From an uncultured Hyphomicrobiales bacterium (lineage in GTDB: Bacteria > Pseudomonadota > Alphaproteobacteria > Rhizobiales > Beijerinckiaceae), in the NCBI GenBank assembly GCA_903931945.1, contig CAIZEI010000182.1, forward strand, positions 16,758-80,757: 64,000 nt of DNA, in the 5' to 3' direction. This document shows, piece by piece, positions 44,191 to 53,823 of the stretch. Both the position numbers and the translations under genes were made by a program. Under the pieces are notes generated by a model. That model did no database searches, was not told the DNA's origin, and saw only the letters and a program-made list of their open reading frames with translations. The stretch's first letter is position 1. Every line of letters begins with the position of its first letter.

Positions 44191-45732
44191 ATGGCGGACA
44201 AAGGCAATTTTGAAACTGCCTGGTGTGTGAAACTCGCCAGCGAGGCCGCGACCCGCGCGCTGGCGATGGAAGTCAGAAATTTTGTCGGCGCCAATGACCT
44301 CGTCACATTGTCCGGCGACATTGGCGCGGGTAAATCGACATTTGCGCGGTTCCTGATCCGCAGCATTCTTGAAGAGCCGGGACTTGAGGCGCCGAGCCCG
44401 ACATTTACAATCATGCAGGTTTACGAAGGACCTGACTTTCCGATCGTCCATGCAGACCTGTACCGGATCAAGGACCCGGACGAAATTGCCGAACTTGGCT
44501 GGGAGGAGGCGTCAGAAGGCGCGCTCGTGCTTGTCGAATGGATTGAGCGGGCGGGCGATCGAATTCCGCCGGACCGGCTCGATATCCATTTCCGGATCGT
44601 CCCTGAACTCGGGGAGGGCGTCCGTCTGGCCGACATTACCGGCCATGGCGCGTTTCAGCAGAGGCTGCGGCGCGCGCGCGCCATTTATTCATTGTTGCGT
44701 TCAACCGGATGGGCGCAGGCCCGCCGCATCCATATGACCGGCGATGCATCGACCCGCCTGTACGAACGGCTTGTCAAACCTGAAGGCTCGGCAGTGCTGA
44801 TGATTTCGTCGCCACGCGTCGATCCTCCGACCTTGCAATACGCCGTGCCCTATTCGACGTTGGTCCATTTGGCGGAAGACATCAAACCCTTTATTGCGAT
44901 CGGCAACGCGCTTTGCGGCATGGGCTATTCAGCTCCGAAAATTCTGGGCGCCGACATCAATTCAGGTCTCGCCGTGCTCGAAGACCTTGGCGTGGAAGGC
45001 GTCGTTGACGCCAGCGGTCCTATCCAGGAACGTTATCTGGAGGCGGTGGCCTTGCTCGCCGATCTCCATGCGCGCGATCTGCCCGCAGCGGTTCCCTCGC
45101 CCGATGGCGAGCTCTACACCATCCCGTCCTATGATTTGCGGGCTTATCAGACCGAGGCCGAGTTGCTGGTCGATTGGTTCGCAATCGGTACGCCCGCATC
45201 GAGCTACGACGCGGCTTCGCGCACAGCCTTTGCGGATATGTGGCGACGCGCGCTTATGGAGATCGGCGAGCAACGCACCTGGGTTCTGCGCGATTTTCAC
45301 TCGCCCAATATTATCTGGCTGCCAGATCGGGTCGGTCTCAACAGGGTGGGTCTCATCGATTTCCAGGATTGCGTTATCGGACACGCCGCCTACGATGTGG
45401 TCTCGCTTTTGCAGGACGCCCGTGTGACTGTCCCCGCTGAGCTCGAACTGCGGTTGCTATCGCATTATGCACGGTTGCGCCGCAAAGCGGATCCCGCTTT
45501 TGACATGGCGAATTTCGCCCGCGCCTATGCCGTGCTGGGCGCACAGCGCGCATCGAAAATTCTTGGCATTTTTGCACGTCTCGACAAGCGTGACCTGAAA
45601 CCGCAATATCTCAAACATATTCCACGCGTTGAAAAATATCTCGCCAGAAATCTTACTCATCCCGGATTGTTGGAGTTGCGAACGTGGTTCCAGACCTGCG
45701 TTCCCCATATTCTGAACCAGCCAGCGACCTGA
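44191..45732 (+). CDS. TsaE-AmgK fusion: tRNA t6A ATPase plus sugar kinase
   Basis: A 513-residue two-domain protein. Residues 1-160 are TsaE, the ATPase of the tRNA N6-threonylcarbamoyladenosine complex: Walker A GDIGAGKSTFA, SPTFTIMQVYEG, HADLYRIKDPDEI and LVEWIERAG. Residues 170-513 are an aminoglycoside-phosphotransferase-fold kinase resembling AmgK (anomeric N-acetylmuramate/N-acetylglucosamine kinase): DASTRLYERL, LEDLGVEGVVD, catalytic DFHSPNIIW and metal site LIDFQDCVIGHAAYD. The MurU-like gene that would use its product starts within its end (45684), supporting AmgK identity. ATG at 44191, AGGGGG upstream. The fusion joins tRNA modification and cell-wall recycling in one chain. Confidence 0.9.
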   Translation: MADKGNFETAWCVKLASEAATRALAMEVRNFVGANDLVTLSGDIGAGKSTFARFLIRSILEEPGLEAPSPTFTIMQVYEGPDFPIVHADLYRIKDPDEIAELGWEEASEGALVLVEWIERAGDRIPPDRLDIHFRIVPELGEGVRLADITGHGAFQQRLRRARAIYSLLRSTGWAQARRIHMTGDASTRLYERLVKPEGSAVLMISSPRVDPPTLQYAVPYSTLVHLAEDIKPFIAIGNALCGMGYSAPKILGADINSGLAVLEDLGVEGVVDASGPIQERYLEAVALLADLHARDLPAAVPSPDGELYTIPSYDLRAYQTEAELLVDWFAIGTPASSYDAASRTAFADMWRRALMEIGEQRTWVLRDFHSPNIIWLPDRVGLNRVGLIDFQDCVIGHAAYDVVSLLQDARVTVPAELELRLLSHYARLRRKADPAFDMANFARAYAVLGAQRASKILGIFARLDKRDLKPQYLKHIPRVEKYLARNLTHPGLLELRTWFQTCVPHILNQPAT

Positions 45733-46472
45733 ACCTGACCGCGCCTCCTCTCCGGTTCTGGCCTGCAACGGCGATGGTTTTTGCCGCGGGCATGGGCTCG
45801 CGGATGCGGCCGATTACAGATCGCACGCCCAAGCCATTGGTCCAGGTCGCGGGCAAAGCCTTGATGGATCACATGCTGGATTGTCTCGCCTGCGCGGGCG
45901 TCGGAACCGCCGTTGTTAATGTGCATTATCTTGCCGACCAGATTGAAGCGCATCTGCAGATGCGCCAGCAACCGAAAATTGTGATTTCCGACGAGCGCGC
46001 CGAGCTTCTCGATCAGGGCGGCGGGATCAAGAAAGCGCTGCCGCATCTGGGCCACGACGCTTTTATCGTTTGTAACACAGACGCATTCTGGATTGAGGGA
46101 CCGGGATCCAATCTTGCGCGGTTGGCGCAAGCCTGGAATCCCGACGCCATGGATGCGCTGCTGCTCGTTGCGTCGTCGACAGCCAGCGTCGGCGTTGACT
46201 GGCGTGGCGATTTTACAATGGACGCCTGGGGCCGCCTGAGCAAACGCCGCGAAGGCGCTGTTGCGCCATTTGTGTATTCGGGCGTGGGAATTCTCAAAAC
46301 CAGTTTGTTCAGGAGCGAACCCCGCGACATCTTCGGGCTTGCGCCGATCTTTTTTTCGCTGGCAAGTCAAGGGCGACTGCACGGATTGCGCCTGGACGGA
46401 TTGTGGTTGCATGTAGGAACGCCGGAGGCTATCGCAGAAGCCGAACTGGCGGTCTCTCATTCCTCAAGGTAG
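45684..46472 (+). CDS. murU: MurU-like sugar-1-phosphate nucleotidyltransferase
   Basis: A 262-residue nucleotidyltransferase expected to convert MurNAc-alpha-1-phosphate to UDP-MurNAc in the anabolic peptidoglycan-recycling shortcut. MVFAAGMGSRMRPITDRTPKPLVQVAGK is the NTP-binding start in two overlapping motifs (AAGMGSRMRP, TPKPLV). Then come DQGGGIKKALP and FIVCNTDAFW, the metal Asp motif. GTG at 45684 with GGAG 8 bases upstream overlaps the TsaE-AmgK end by 49 bp; ATG 45774 would truncate the N-terminus but keep the active site. Specificity for MurNAc rests on the adjacent AmgK-like domain. Confidence 0.85.
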   Translation: MVPDLRSPYSEPASDLNLTAPPLRFWPATAMVFAAGMGSRMRPITDRTPKPLVQVAGKALMDHMLDCLACAGVGTAVVNVHYLADQIEAHLQMRQQPKIVISDERAELLDQGGGIKKALPHLGHDAFIVCNTDAFWIEGPGSNLARLAQAWNPDAMDALLLVASSTASVGVDWRGDFTMDAWGRLSKRREGAVAPFVYSGVGILKTSLFRSEPRDIFGLAPIFFSLASQGRLHGLRLDGLWLHVGTPEAIAEAELAVSHSSR

Positions 46473-46478
46473 GCTTTC

Positions 46479-49400
46479 ATGGCGGAGGCGCGCGCGGGTC
46501 GGCGGGTCTTCAACATCGCGCCGGGCGTGCCTTTCCTGCGGACTTTTGTTCGCAGCTTTCTTGACGGCGCAGTGATCCCCGGCTTTCCCGCTGGAAAGCC
46601 ACTGGCGCTACCTACCGCAACCATTTTTGTACCCACAGCCCGCGCGGCCAAAGCGTTGGCCGGTGAGTTTTTGCGCGCGTCTGGCCGCAGCGCCGCCCTG
46701 TTGCCGGCGATCGTGCCTCTGGGGCGTCTCGAATCGCTCGAACCTGTTTCTCCGCCGGATGGATTGCCGCCGATGGCCGGGCGCTCAGGGCTGCGGGAAA
46801 TTGGCGATTTCGAACGAAGAATGACGCTGGCGATTCTGATCCGGAAATGGGCGAGCGAAGTCGATCGCGCGCTCGCTGGCGATGCGGACCCGGTTTGGCG
46901 CGCGATGCACGGCGAGGAACCGCTGCTGCTTGGTTCATCGTTTGGGTCGGCCTGGACGCTGGCCGCAGAATTGGCAGCGCTCATCGATGATTTTGCGATT
47001 GAGGGCGCAGACTGGAGCGCGCTCGAGGGGCTCGCGCCCGGCGAATTCGATCAATATTGGGAAATCACTCACCGGTTTTTAAAAATTGCCGGCGATGCGT
47101 GGCCGCGCCATCTGCATGAACGCGGCATCATAGACCAGACAGCGAATCAGATCGCGCTTGTGAATGTCCAAATCGAACGGATGGCTGTCGCCGGCGCGTC
47201 TGGCCCGATGATTGTTCTCGGCTCAACAGGCGCAAACGCTGCGACGGCGCGTCTGTTGGCTGCGATTGCAAAGCTCGCCAACGGCGCAGTCGTGTTGCCC
47301 GGCGTTGATAGCGCTCTTGAAGACTCGGCTTGGGGGATGCTGACCTATTCTGCCGATGCGCATAGGGAAGCCGTCGCGACCCATCCGCAAACCGCCATGG
47401 CCAGATTATTGCTGACAATGGACGTCGCACGCTCCAGCATTGTCGAGCTTGGCTTGCCGGACGAAACGCATCAGTCGCGCAACCGGCTTTTGAATGAAGC
47501 CTTCCGCCCGGCAGAAACGACGGATCGCTGGTTCCAGTATCGATCCGGCGAAGGCCCTGCGGCGATGCGCGCAGGCCTCGATGGCATTGCAACCGTTACT
47601 GCAAACGATGAGCGCGAAGAAGCTCTCTGCATTGCGATCAAACTCCGCGAATGCATCCACCTGGGGCGCCGTGCGGCGCTCATCGCGGCTGACCGTGACA
47701 TCGCCCGGCGCGTTCGCGCGCAACTGGGCCGCTGGGATGCGGTCGTCGTCGATTCCGGCGGCGAGACTCTTGCGCGATTGCAGCCGGGATCGTTGGCGGC
47801 TCTGCTGCTGTTCGCGGCTTCGCGTGAGGCTGGCAATGTCAATATTGCCGCTGCGCTGGCGCATCCGCTCATGCGACTCGGGTTCGAATCCCAAGAGTAT
47901 GACAGGCTCAGGCGCATGGCGGATATGGCGGTACTGCGCGCTGTCGTCGTTGAATTCGCCAATCTGGAGAACACTGTGGCGCAGGCGAGAAAAAAAGCTG
48001 CGGAGCCGGGCGCGCATCCCAATGTCCGGGCTCTGACCGAGGAACATTGGGACGCCGTCCAGTCGCTCTTCAACGCATTATCGCAAGCTGTCGCGCCACT
48101 CTCATCTGTTATGGGCCCTGCGACGATCGAACACTGGGCGCTTGTGCACGCGCAGGCTCTCGAAGCGGCAGTATCGGGCGGCGAGGCGGAGATTGCGCCA
48201 GGATGGGGAGAGACGCTGACGCTGCTCTCCGAGATGCAGCGCTGCGGCGCCATGGCGGAGCCACTCGATTTTGACGCCTACTGTAAATTCTTTGCGACCG
48301 TTCTGTCTGAAACATCGGTCAGATCGAATTCTGATGATGATAGCGCCATTCAAATACTTGGCCTTCTGGAAGCGCGTCTGTTGCATTTCGATACGGTCGT
48401 GGTTGCTGGCCTCGATGAAGGGATATGGCCGCCCAAAGCGCGCAACGACGCTTTCCTGAACCGCGCGATGCGCGCCACGCTTGGCCTTGCCTCGCCCGAT
48501 TGGCGTATTGGACAAACCGCTCATGATCTTTCGCAAGCGCTTGGCGCGCCCGATATCCTGATCGTGCGCACGCAACGGCGCGACGGCGCCCCCACTGTGC
48601 CCTCGCGCTTTATCCAGCGCATTGAGGCGCTGGCCGGCGAAACCATCTGGAGTGAATCTGCGGATCGCGGCGCGCGCTTTCTTTCCATGGCGCGAAGCCT
48701 CGATGAGCGCCCCCGCCATCATGCGCTGCCCCCCGCGCCGCGTCCGCCCTTGCATCTGCGACCCACGCGGCTCAGCGTGACGCGCATTGAAACCCTGCGG
48801 CGCGATCCCTATTCAATTTACGCCGAACGCATTCTGCGTCTGCTCCCGGTCGACGCGCTTGTTTCGGATAAAGGCTTTCGCGAATTTGGCATCGCGCTGC
48901 ATGAGACCGTTTTCGAATTTTCATCGCTTTTTTACAGAGTTCCGCAGAAGCGGCCATCTTGCGGCGATCTGACAAGTCTGGCGCGCGAAAAGTTTGCGAC
49001 ATTCTTTGAAACGCCTGGCTTTCAGGAGTTCGCATGGCCGCGCCTGATACGGATACTCAATGCCTACTACAGCTGGGAGGTTGAGCGCGCGAACGGGATT
49101 GCCAACATTCGCCTCGAACAGCCGGGCGTCATGCGGATGTCGCTCAGTGACGGCAGCCTCTTTGAACTGACGGCGCGCGCAGACCGGATAGAAATTGCAA
49201 GCGATGGGTCCCATCGTATTCTCGATTTCAAAAGCGGGCGTTTGCCGACCGGCCCCGAAATTCATGCGGGCTTTGCGCCGCAGCTTGTCCTCGAAGCCGG
49301 CATGTTGGCCGACGGCGCCTTTGGAGGCGTCAGAAACACCGAAATTGATGCGATCTACATTAAGCTCGGCGGTAGCGAAAACCTCGAAGCGAAAAGCGTT

Positions 49401-49604
49401 GGCGGCGCAAAGGAATCGCTGCCGCAATTGATGCAGGACCAGTTTGCCGGATTGCGCCAGCTTCTCGATCAATTGCGTCTGCCCGAAACTGCCTTTGTAT
49501 CGCGTCCCTATCCGCAATTCCTGGCGCGTTTTGGCGATTACGATCATCTCGCGCGCGTGAAAGAATGGTCGGCCGCTTCCGGAGGGGGAGACGCCGGCGC
49601 ATGA
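46479..49604 (+). CDS. addB: Double-strand break repair protein AddB
   Basis: A 1041-residue subunit of the alphaproteobacterial AddAB helicase-nuclease that resects double-strand breaks and loads RecA. It has an inactivated helicase core (FVPTARAAKALAGEFLR near residue 50 in place of a Walker A, and LDEGIWPPKARNDAFLNRAMR, the hallmark of AddB around residue 645). A C-terminal PD-(D/E)XK nuclease has LTARADRIE followed by RILDFKSGRLPTG. Unlike the Bacillus enzyme, no iron-sulfur Cys cluster is visible. It starts 6 bp after the MurU-like gene and its stop overlaps addA by 4 bp. Confidence 0.95.
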   Translation: MAEARAGRRVFNIAPGVPFLRTFVRSFLDGAVIPGFPAGKPLALPTATIFVPTARAAKALAGEFLRASGRSAALLPAIVPLGRLESLEPVSPPDGLPPMAGRSGLREIGDFERRMTLAILIRKWASEVDRALAGDADPVWRAMHGEEPLLLGSSFGSAWTLAAELAALIDDFAIEGADWSALEGLAPGEFDQYWEITHRFLKIAGDAWPRHLHERGIIDQTANQIALVNVQIERMAVAGASGPMIVLGSTGANAATARLLAAIAKLANGAVVLPGVDSALEDSAWGMLTYSADAHREAVATHPQTAMARLLLTMDVARSSIVELGLPDETHQSRNRLLNEAFRPAETTDRWFQYRSGEGPAAMRAGLDGIATVTANDEREEALCIAIKLRECIHLGRRAALIAADRDIARRVRAQLGRWDAVVVDSGGETLARLQPGSLAALLLFAASREAGNVNIAAALAHPLMRLGFESQEYDRLRRMADMAVLRAVVVEFANLENTVAQARKKAAEPGAHPNVRALTEEHWDAVQSLFNALSQAVAPLSSVMGPATIEHWALVHAQALEAAVSGGEAEIAPGWGETLTLLSEMQRCGAMAEPLDFDAYCKFFATVLSETSVRSNSDDDSAIQILGLLEARLLHFDTVVVAGLDEGIWPPKARNDAFLNRAMRATLGLASPDWRIGQTAHDLSQALGAPDILIVRTQRRDGAPTVPSRFIQRIEALAGETIWSESADRGARFLSMARSLDERPRHHALPPAPRPPLHLRPTRLSVTRIETLRRDPYSIYAERILRLLPVDALVSDKGFREFGIALHETVFEFSSLFYRVPQKRPSCGDLTSLAREKFATFFETPGFQEFAWPRLIRILNAYYSWEVERANGIANIRLEQPGVMRMSLSDGSLFELTARADRIEIASDGSHRILDFKSGRLPTGPEIHAGFAPQLVLEAGMLADGAFGGVRNTEIDAIYIKLGGSENLEAKSVGGAKESLPQLMQDQFAGLRQLLDQLRLPETAFVSRPYPQFLARFGDYDHLARVKEWSAASGGGDAGA

Positions 49605-52600
49605 AAGACCGGATCGTTCCCGCGACAACGATAGACGCGCAGGCAAAAGCGTCGCGGCCGGATTCCAGCGCCTGGGTTTCAGCCAACGCCGGCTCAGGAA
49701 AGACTCATGTTCTCACGCAACGCGTGATCCGTCTGCTGCTTGCGGGCGTGCCAGCATCGAAAATTCTATGCCTGACATTCACCAAAGCAGCAGCGGCTAA
49801 TATGTCATTGCGCATTTTCAATACGCTGGCGCGATGGACAGCGCTCGACGATGCGCAATTACAGACAGCGATCACCGCAACCGGGTCCCGCTTCCGGCCA
49901 GAATTGATTGCTGTTGCGCGCAAGCTTTTTACCCGAACCATCGAATCCCCCGGCGGGCTGAAAATTCAGACCATTCACGGATTTTGTGAATCCGTTCTTC
50001 ATTGCTTTCCATTTGAATCCAACACTCCTGCCGGTTTTGACGTTATCGACGACGAGCGCCGACGGGAATTGCTCGAACAGGCCAAGGCCGAGACTTTTGT
50101 CGCTGCCCGCGCTGACGAGCGCCTTGGGTATATGCTTCAATATTTATCCGATCGCGTGAGCGGTTTTGAGTTTGATTCATTGATCGATGAGGCCCTGCGC
50201 CAGGCGTATACGATCAACCGGATATTTGCGGAGCTGGGCAATCGCCCGGGTGACTATCGAAACCGACTGTCTCAAGCGCTTGGTCTTGCACAAGATGACA
50301 CGCGGAGCAGCGTTGTATCAAAGATTGTCGAAGATGCATTCAGTTTCGAACTACTTGACGGCATCGCGGAAATGCTCGGAAACTGCGCTGCCACCGACAA
50401 AAAGCTTGCCGAGCGTATTTATGCCTATCGCGCCACCGGGGGCGACGAACGTCTCGACGCCTATATCGATATATTCTTCAGCAAGGGAAAGCGTCGCGGG
50501 GCCACAACTGTCAAGATGATTACAAAGGCGGCGCAGAAGGCCGACCCAATGCTTCTGGGACGGCTCGAAGCCGAGGCTGACAGGCTTGAAGCCTTGATCG
50601 AGACGCTCGGCGTTGTGGATACAATCGAACGCAGCGAGGCGCTGATTACGCTGGCGGTTGATATCCTGCGCCGCTACCAACGCTTGAAGCGTGCCTGGGG
50701 CGTGCTTGATTTTGACGATCTGATCGAGCGGACGCTTGCGTTGTTGTCGCGTTGTGATGCGGCATGGGTTCTCTATAAGCTTGATTCGGGCATTGACCAC
50801 ATTCTGGTCGACGAGGCGCAGGACACTTCCGATCGTCAGTGGCGAATCCTCGAGGCGCTCAGCGCCGAATTTACCTCCGGCGAAGGGCGCACAAAGGCGC
50901 CGCGCACATTTTTTGCCGTCGGCGATGAAAAGCAATCGATCTTTTCGTTCCAGGGCGCGGAGCCCCGGCTGTTCGATCTCACACGACGAAAGTTTTTTAA
51001 CCGCAATGCTGCCGCTGCGTTGCCATTTCAGGATGTACGTCTCAACCTCTCTTTCCGCTCCGGTCAGGGCGTTCTGGACGCAGTCGACGCCGTATTTGCA
51101 GTCCCGGACAATCGTCGAGGCCTTTCCAATGAGGATCTCACAGTCGTTCACGAAGCCTGGAAGCGCGATCTGCCGGCCCTCGTCGAAATATGGGACCCGA
51201 TCGGCCCGCAAGCGAACGCGGAAAAGCCCGAGTGGCTGCTGCCGCTGGACTCGCTGCACCGCTCTGAACCTGCCGCCATTCTGGCTGAACGCATAGCTGA
51301 TCTTGTCGCGCGGCTGCTCGATCAATCAGGTCGTGAGCGCGTGTTTGATGAGAAGACCGGACTTGCGCGTGTGGTTCGCGGCGGCGATATCATGATCCTC
51401 CTGCGCCGCCGCGGCGTTTTGTTTGAGGCCCTGATACGCGCGCTCAAACACCGCGGGCTTCCCGTCGCAGGCGCAGACCGCCTCATTCTCAAAGACCATA
51501 TTGCGATCATGGATCTGTTGGCGCTTGGCCGGTTCTGCCTGTTGCCCGAAGACGATCTGTCGCTCGCCTGCGTTCTGAAATCGCCGCTGCTGGGCCTCGA
51601 CGACGACGATCTCATCGCGATTGCGCCCGAGCGCAAGGGTTCCCTGTTTGCAGCGTTATGTGCGGGCGAAACGGCGAAGATGCAGGCAGCGGCGCAGACA
51701 CTGTTGGCATGGCGGATGGACGCGCATCGGGCCACGCCTTTCGAGTTCTATTCCGCCGTGGTCGAAGCGCAGGATGGGCGTGGGCGCTTTCTTGCGCGGC
51801 TGGGCGATGAGGCAGGCGACGCGCTGGACGAGTTCCTGCGTCTCGCGCTGACGCGCGAGGGCCTGGAAGCGCCGTCTTTGCAGCGCTTTATCGAACATAT
51901 CGAAGCGGGAACTCTCGAAGTCAAACGCGACATGGAAGCTGCAGGACGTTCCATTCGCGTGATGACTGTTCATGCATCCAAGGGACTTGAAGCGCGTATC
52001 GTCATGTTGCCAGATACATGCGCGACGCCGGGCGGTCGATTCGATCCCAGACTTTTCTTGCTTCAGACCGACTCCGGAGCGCCGGTTCTGGCCTGGAGTT
52101 CGCGCGCGCGCGATGATTGCGCAAAAGTTGCGGCAGCGCGCAAGCGATCGCGCGAAGAGCTGATGAATGAATATCGGCGTCTGCTTTATGTTGGCATGAC
52201 GCGCGCCGAGGAGCGACTTTACGTGATGGGCTATTACGGCGCGCGCGCGCCGCCGGTCGACTGCTGGCACACGATGGTCCGCACAGCGCTGGAAAGCCGG
52301 CTAGGCTCGTCGCCTGCGCCATGGAATGCGGCGGAAAATATATGGCGGATGGGGGCGGTTTGCGCGCCTGACAGTTCTTCGTCGGCAGCCGAAACTGATG
52401 CGCCGGCGTGTTCCGCAGACTTGCCCGAATGGTTGTATGAGCCTGTCGTACCGCCCCGGCGCGCAACGCCGTTGCGTCCATCGCGATCATTGGCGCGCAA
52501 GCCCGGCGGAGCCGAAGGCGTCGGTCAAGAGCCACCAAATGCTGCGATTGAAATCGGCACACTCATTCATGGGATGTTGCGTTTTCTTCCGTCTCTTGAC

Positions 52601-53038
52601 GCCGCCGCTCGGCGGGATGCGGCGCGCGTCTTTCTCGATGCGCAGGCCGGCGCTCTTTCCATCGATACGCACAATCGATTGATCGATGAGGCCATTGGCG
52701 TTATCGATCACGCAAGATTGCGACCATTGTTTGCAGCCGGCTCTGTGCCTGAAGCGCCCGTCTCTGCCCGCGTCGTGAATTCGGCGGGCGTCGTTTTTGA
52801 TGTCGCGGGTCGGATTGATCGCGTCGCCTCGGTTGGCGGGAGCGTCTGGTTTGCAGATTTCAAAACCGGCTTTCATCCGCAGCCGCCGCCTGAATATATC
52901 CGGCAGATCGCGCTTTATGCCGCGGCGCTTGCGAGCGCATTTCCAGATAAATTGATCCTAGGATTTCTGGTCTGGACCAGAGGGCCGCATATCGTCGAAT
53001 ATTCGCACGACGCATTGCGGGCCTTGCTGGACGAATAG
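49601..53038 (+). CDS. addA: Double-strand break repair helicase AddA
   Basis: A 1145-residue UvrD-type helicase-nuclease partnering AddB. Walker A is SANAGSGKTHVL, motif Ia LTFTKAAAANM, motif II ILVDEAQDTSDRQW, motif III VGDEKQSIFSFQGAEP, motif V MTVHASKGLEA and motif VI LYVGMTRAEERLYV. The C-terminal nuclease has DVAGRIDRVA and VWFADFKTG. ATG 49601 overlaps the addB stop; GGAGGGGGAG lies 13 bases before. In many Rhizobiales trxA follows addA; here an unrelated operon follows instead. Confidence 0.96.
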   Translation: MKDRIVPATTIDAQAKASRPDSSAWVSANAGSGKTHVLTQRVIRLLLAGVPASKILCLTFTKAAAANMSLRIFNTLARWTALDDAQLQTAITATGSRFRPELIAVARKLFTRTIESPGGLKIQTIHGFCESVLHCFPFESNTPAGFDVIDDERRRELLEQAKAETFVAARADERLGYMLQYLSDRVSGFEFDSLIDEALRQAYTINRIFAELGNRPGDYRNRLSQALGLAQDDTRSSVVSKIVEDAFSFELLDGIAEMLGNCAATDKKLAERIYAYRATGGDERLDAYIDIFFSKGKRRGATTVKMITKAAQKADPMLLGRLEAEADRLEALIETLGVVDTIERSEALITLAVDILRRYQRLKRAWGVLDFDDLIERTLALLSRCDAAWVLYKLDSGIDHILVDEAQDTSDRQWRILEALSAEFTSGEGRTKAPRTFFAVGDEKQSIFSFQGAEPRLFDLTRRKFFNRNAAAALPFQDVRLNLSFRSGQGVLDAVDAVFAVPDNRRGLSNEDLTVVHEAWKRDLPALVEIWDPIGPQANAEKPEWLLPLDSLHRSEPAAILAERIADLVARLLDQSGRERVFDEKTGLARVVRGGDIMILLRRRGVLFEALIRALKHRGLPVAGADRLILKDHIAIMDLLALGRFCLLPEDDLSLACVLKSPLLGLDDDDLIAIAPERKGSLFAALCAGETAKMQAAAQTLLAWRMDAHRATPFEFYSAVVEAQDGRGRFLARLGDEAGDALDEFLRLALTREGLEAPSLQRFIEHIEAGTLEVKRDMEAAGRSIRVMTVHASKGLEARIVMLPDTCATPGGRFDPRLFLLQTDSGAPVLAWSSRARDDCAKVAAARKRSREELMNEYRRLLYVGMTRAEERLYVMGYYGARAPPVDCWHTMVRTALESRLGSSPAPWNAAENIWRMGAVCAPDSSSSAAETDAPACSADLPEWLYEPVVPPRRATPLRPSRSLARKPGGAEGVGQEPPNAAIEIGTLIHGMLRFLPSLDAAARRDAARVFLDAQAGALSIDTHNRLIDEAIGVIDHARLRPLFAAGSVPEAPVSARVVNSAGVVFDVAGRIDRVASVGGSVWFADFKTGFHPQPPPEYIRQIALYAAALASAFPDKLILGFLVWTRGPHIVEYSHDALRALLDE

Positions 53039-53077
53039 TTGAAAGCCGTTAGAATGAGAGGGATGGGAGGAGCCGAC

Positions 53078-53821
53078 ATGAAAGAGCTTGACGCCAGAGC
53101 CTATGGTTATCGGGCGCGCATCGGCTATACTTCGCCGCCTTTGACGACGGAGGTCTTTCCATACGAATTCTATCGAATCGCGCCGATGGGCGTGTCGCTG
53201 GTTGTCACGTCGCTCGCGATCATTACGCGCACGAAAGAGGAGCTTGACGACTCCTATCAAATCAGTTTGCGGGCGGCGCGTGAAATGCAGGCTGCGGGTG
53301 TCAATCTTGTGTGCCTCGGCGGGGTGCCGATCAATCAGCACAGGGGCTATGACAACGCTGATAACCTCTGCGGGGCGCTCGAAACGGAACTTGGCGTCAA
53401 AGTTTCGACGAGCGCCTCGGCGCAGACGGCCGCTGGAAAGAAGGTTGGCGTCAAAAAAGCCGTGCTCGCGCATCCCTATGCCGATAGCGATACTGCGAGG
53501 ATCGCAGGCAGTTATGAGCATATGCTGGGTTGCGAAGTCATCGGTCGTATGTGTTGGGGCAGCCCTTTCAATCGTATTGGCGCCATACCGCAGCACGCCG
53601 CGCTCGAAATGGGCCGCAAACTTTTGAAGGCGCATCCTCAGGCGGACACAATTTTGTTTCCGTCGCCACATTGGCCGACCGCTTTTGCGCTTGATATTCT
53701 TGAGGCGGAATTCGGCGTCAATGCTCTGGGCGCGCATCAGGCGATTGTCTGGGATGCGTTGCGCCGTTGTGGCATTGACGATCGCATTGCCGGATTCGGG
53801 CGCCTTTTGCTGGAGTTCTGA
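53078..53821 (+). CDS. Asp/Glu racemase-superfamily protein (maleate isomerase/AMDase-like)
   Basis: A 247-residue protein of the aspartate/glutamate racemase fold, group of maleate isomerases and arylmalonate decarboxylases. RARIGYTSPP opens the fold. Cys79 is in VNLVCLGGVP, at the first catalytic position. At the second position, where isomerases have SCT, the sequence is FPSPHWPT with no Cys. This one-Cys arrangement differs from both maleate isomerase (two Cys) and AMDase (Cys at the second site only), so the reaction is uncertain. GGAGGAG before ATG 53078. A TctC-type binding protein starts 2 bp after the stop, so it probably handles a di- or tricarboxylate delivered by that system. Confidence 0.8.
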   Translation: MKELDARAYGYRARIGYTSPPLTTEVFPYEFYRIAPMGVSLVVTSLAIITRTKEELDDSYQISLRAAREMQAAGVNLVCLGGVPINQHRGYDNADNLCGALETELGVKVSTSASAQTAAGKKVGVKKAVLAHPYADSDTARIAGSYEHMLGCEVIGRMCWGSPFNRIGAIPQHAALEMGRKLLKAHPQADTILFPSPHWPTAFALDILEAEFGVNALGAHQAIVWDALRRCGIDDRIAGFGRLLLEF

Positions 53822-53823
53822 TC

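Noticed and set aside
47879..47900. tRNA-like GGTTCGAATCCC string
   Set aside because: It lies inside addB, encodes part of that protein, and no acceptor or anticodon arms surround it.
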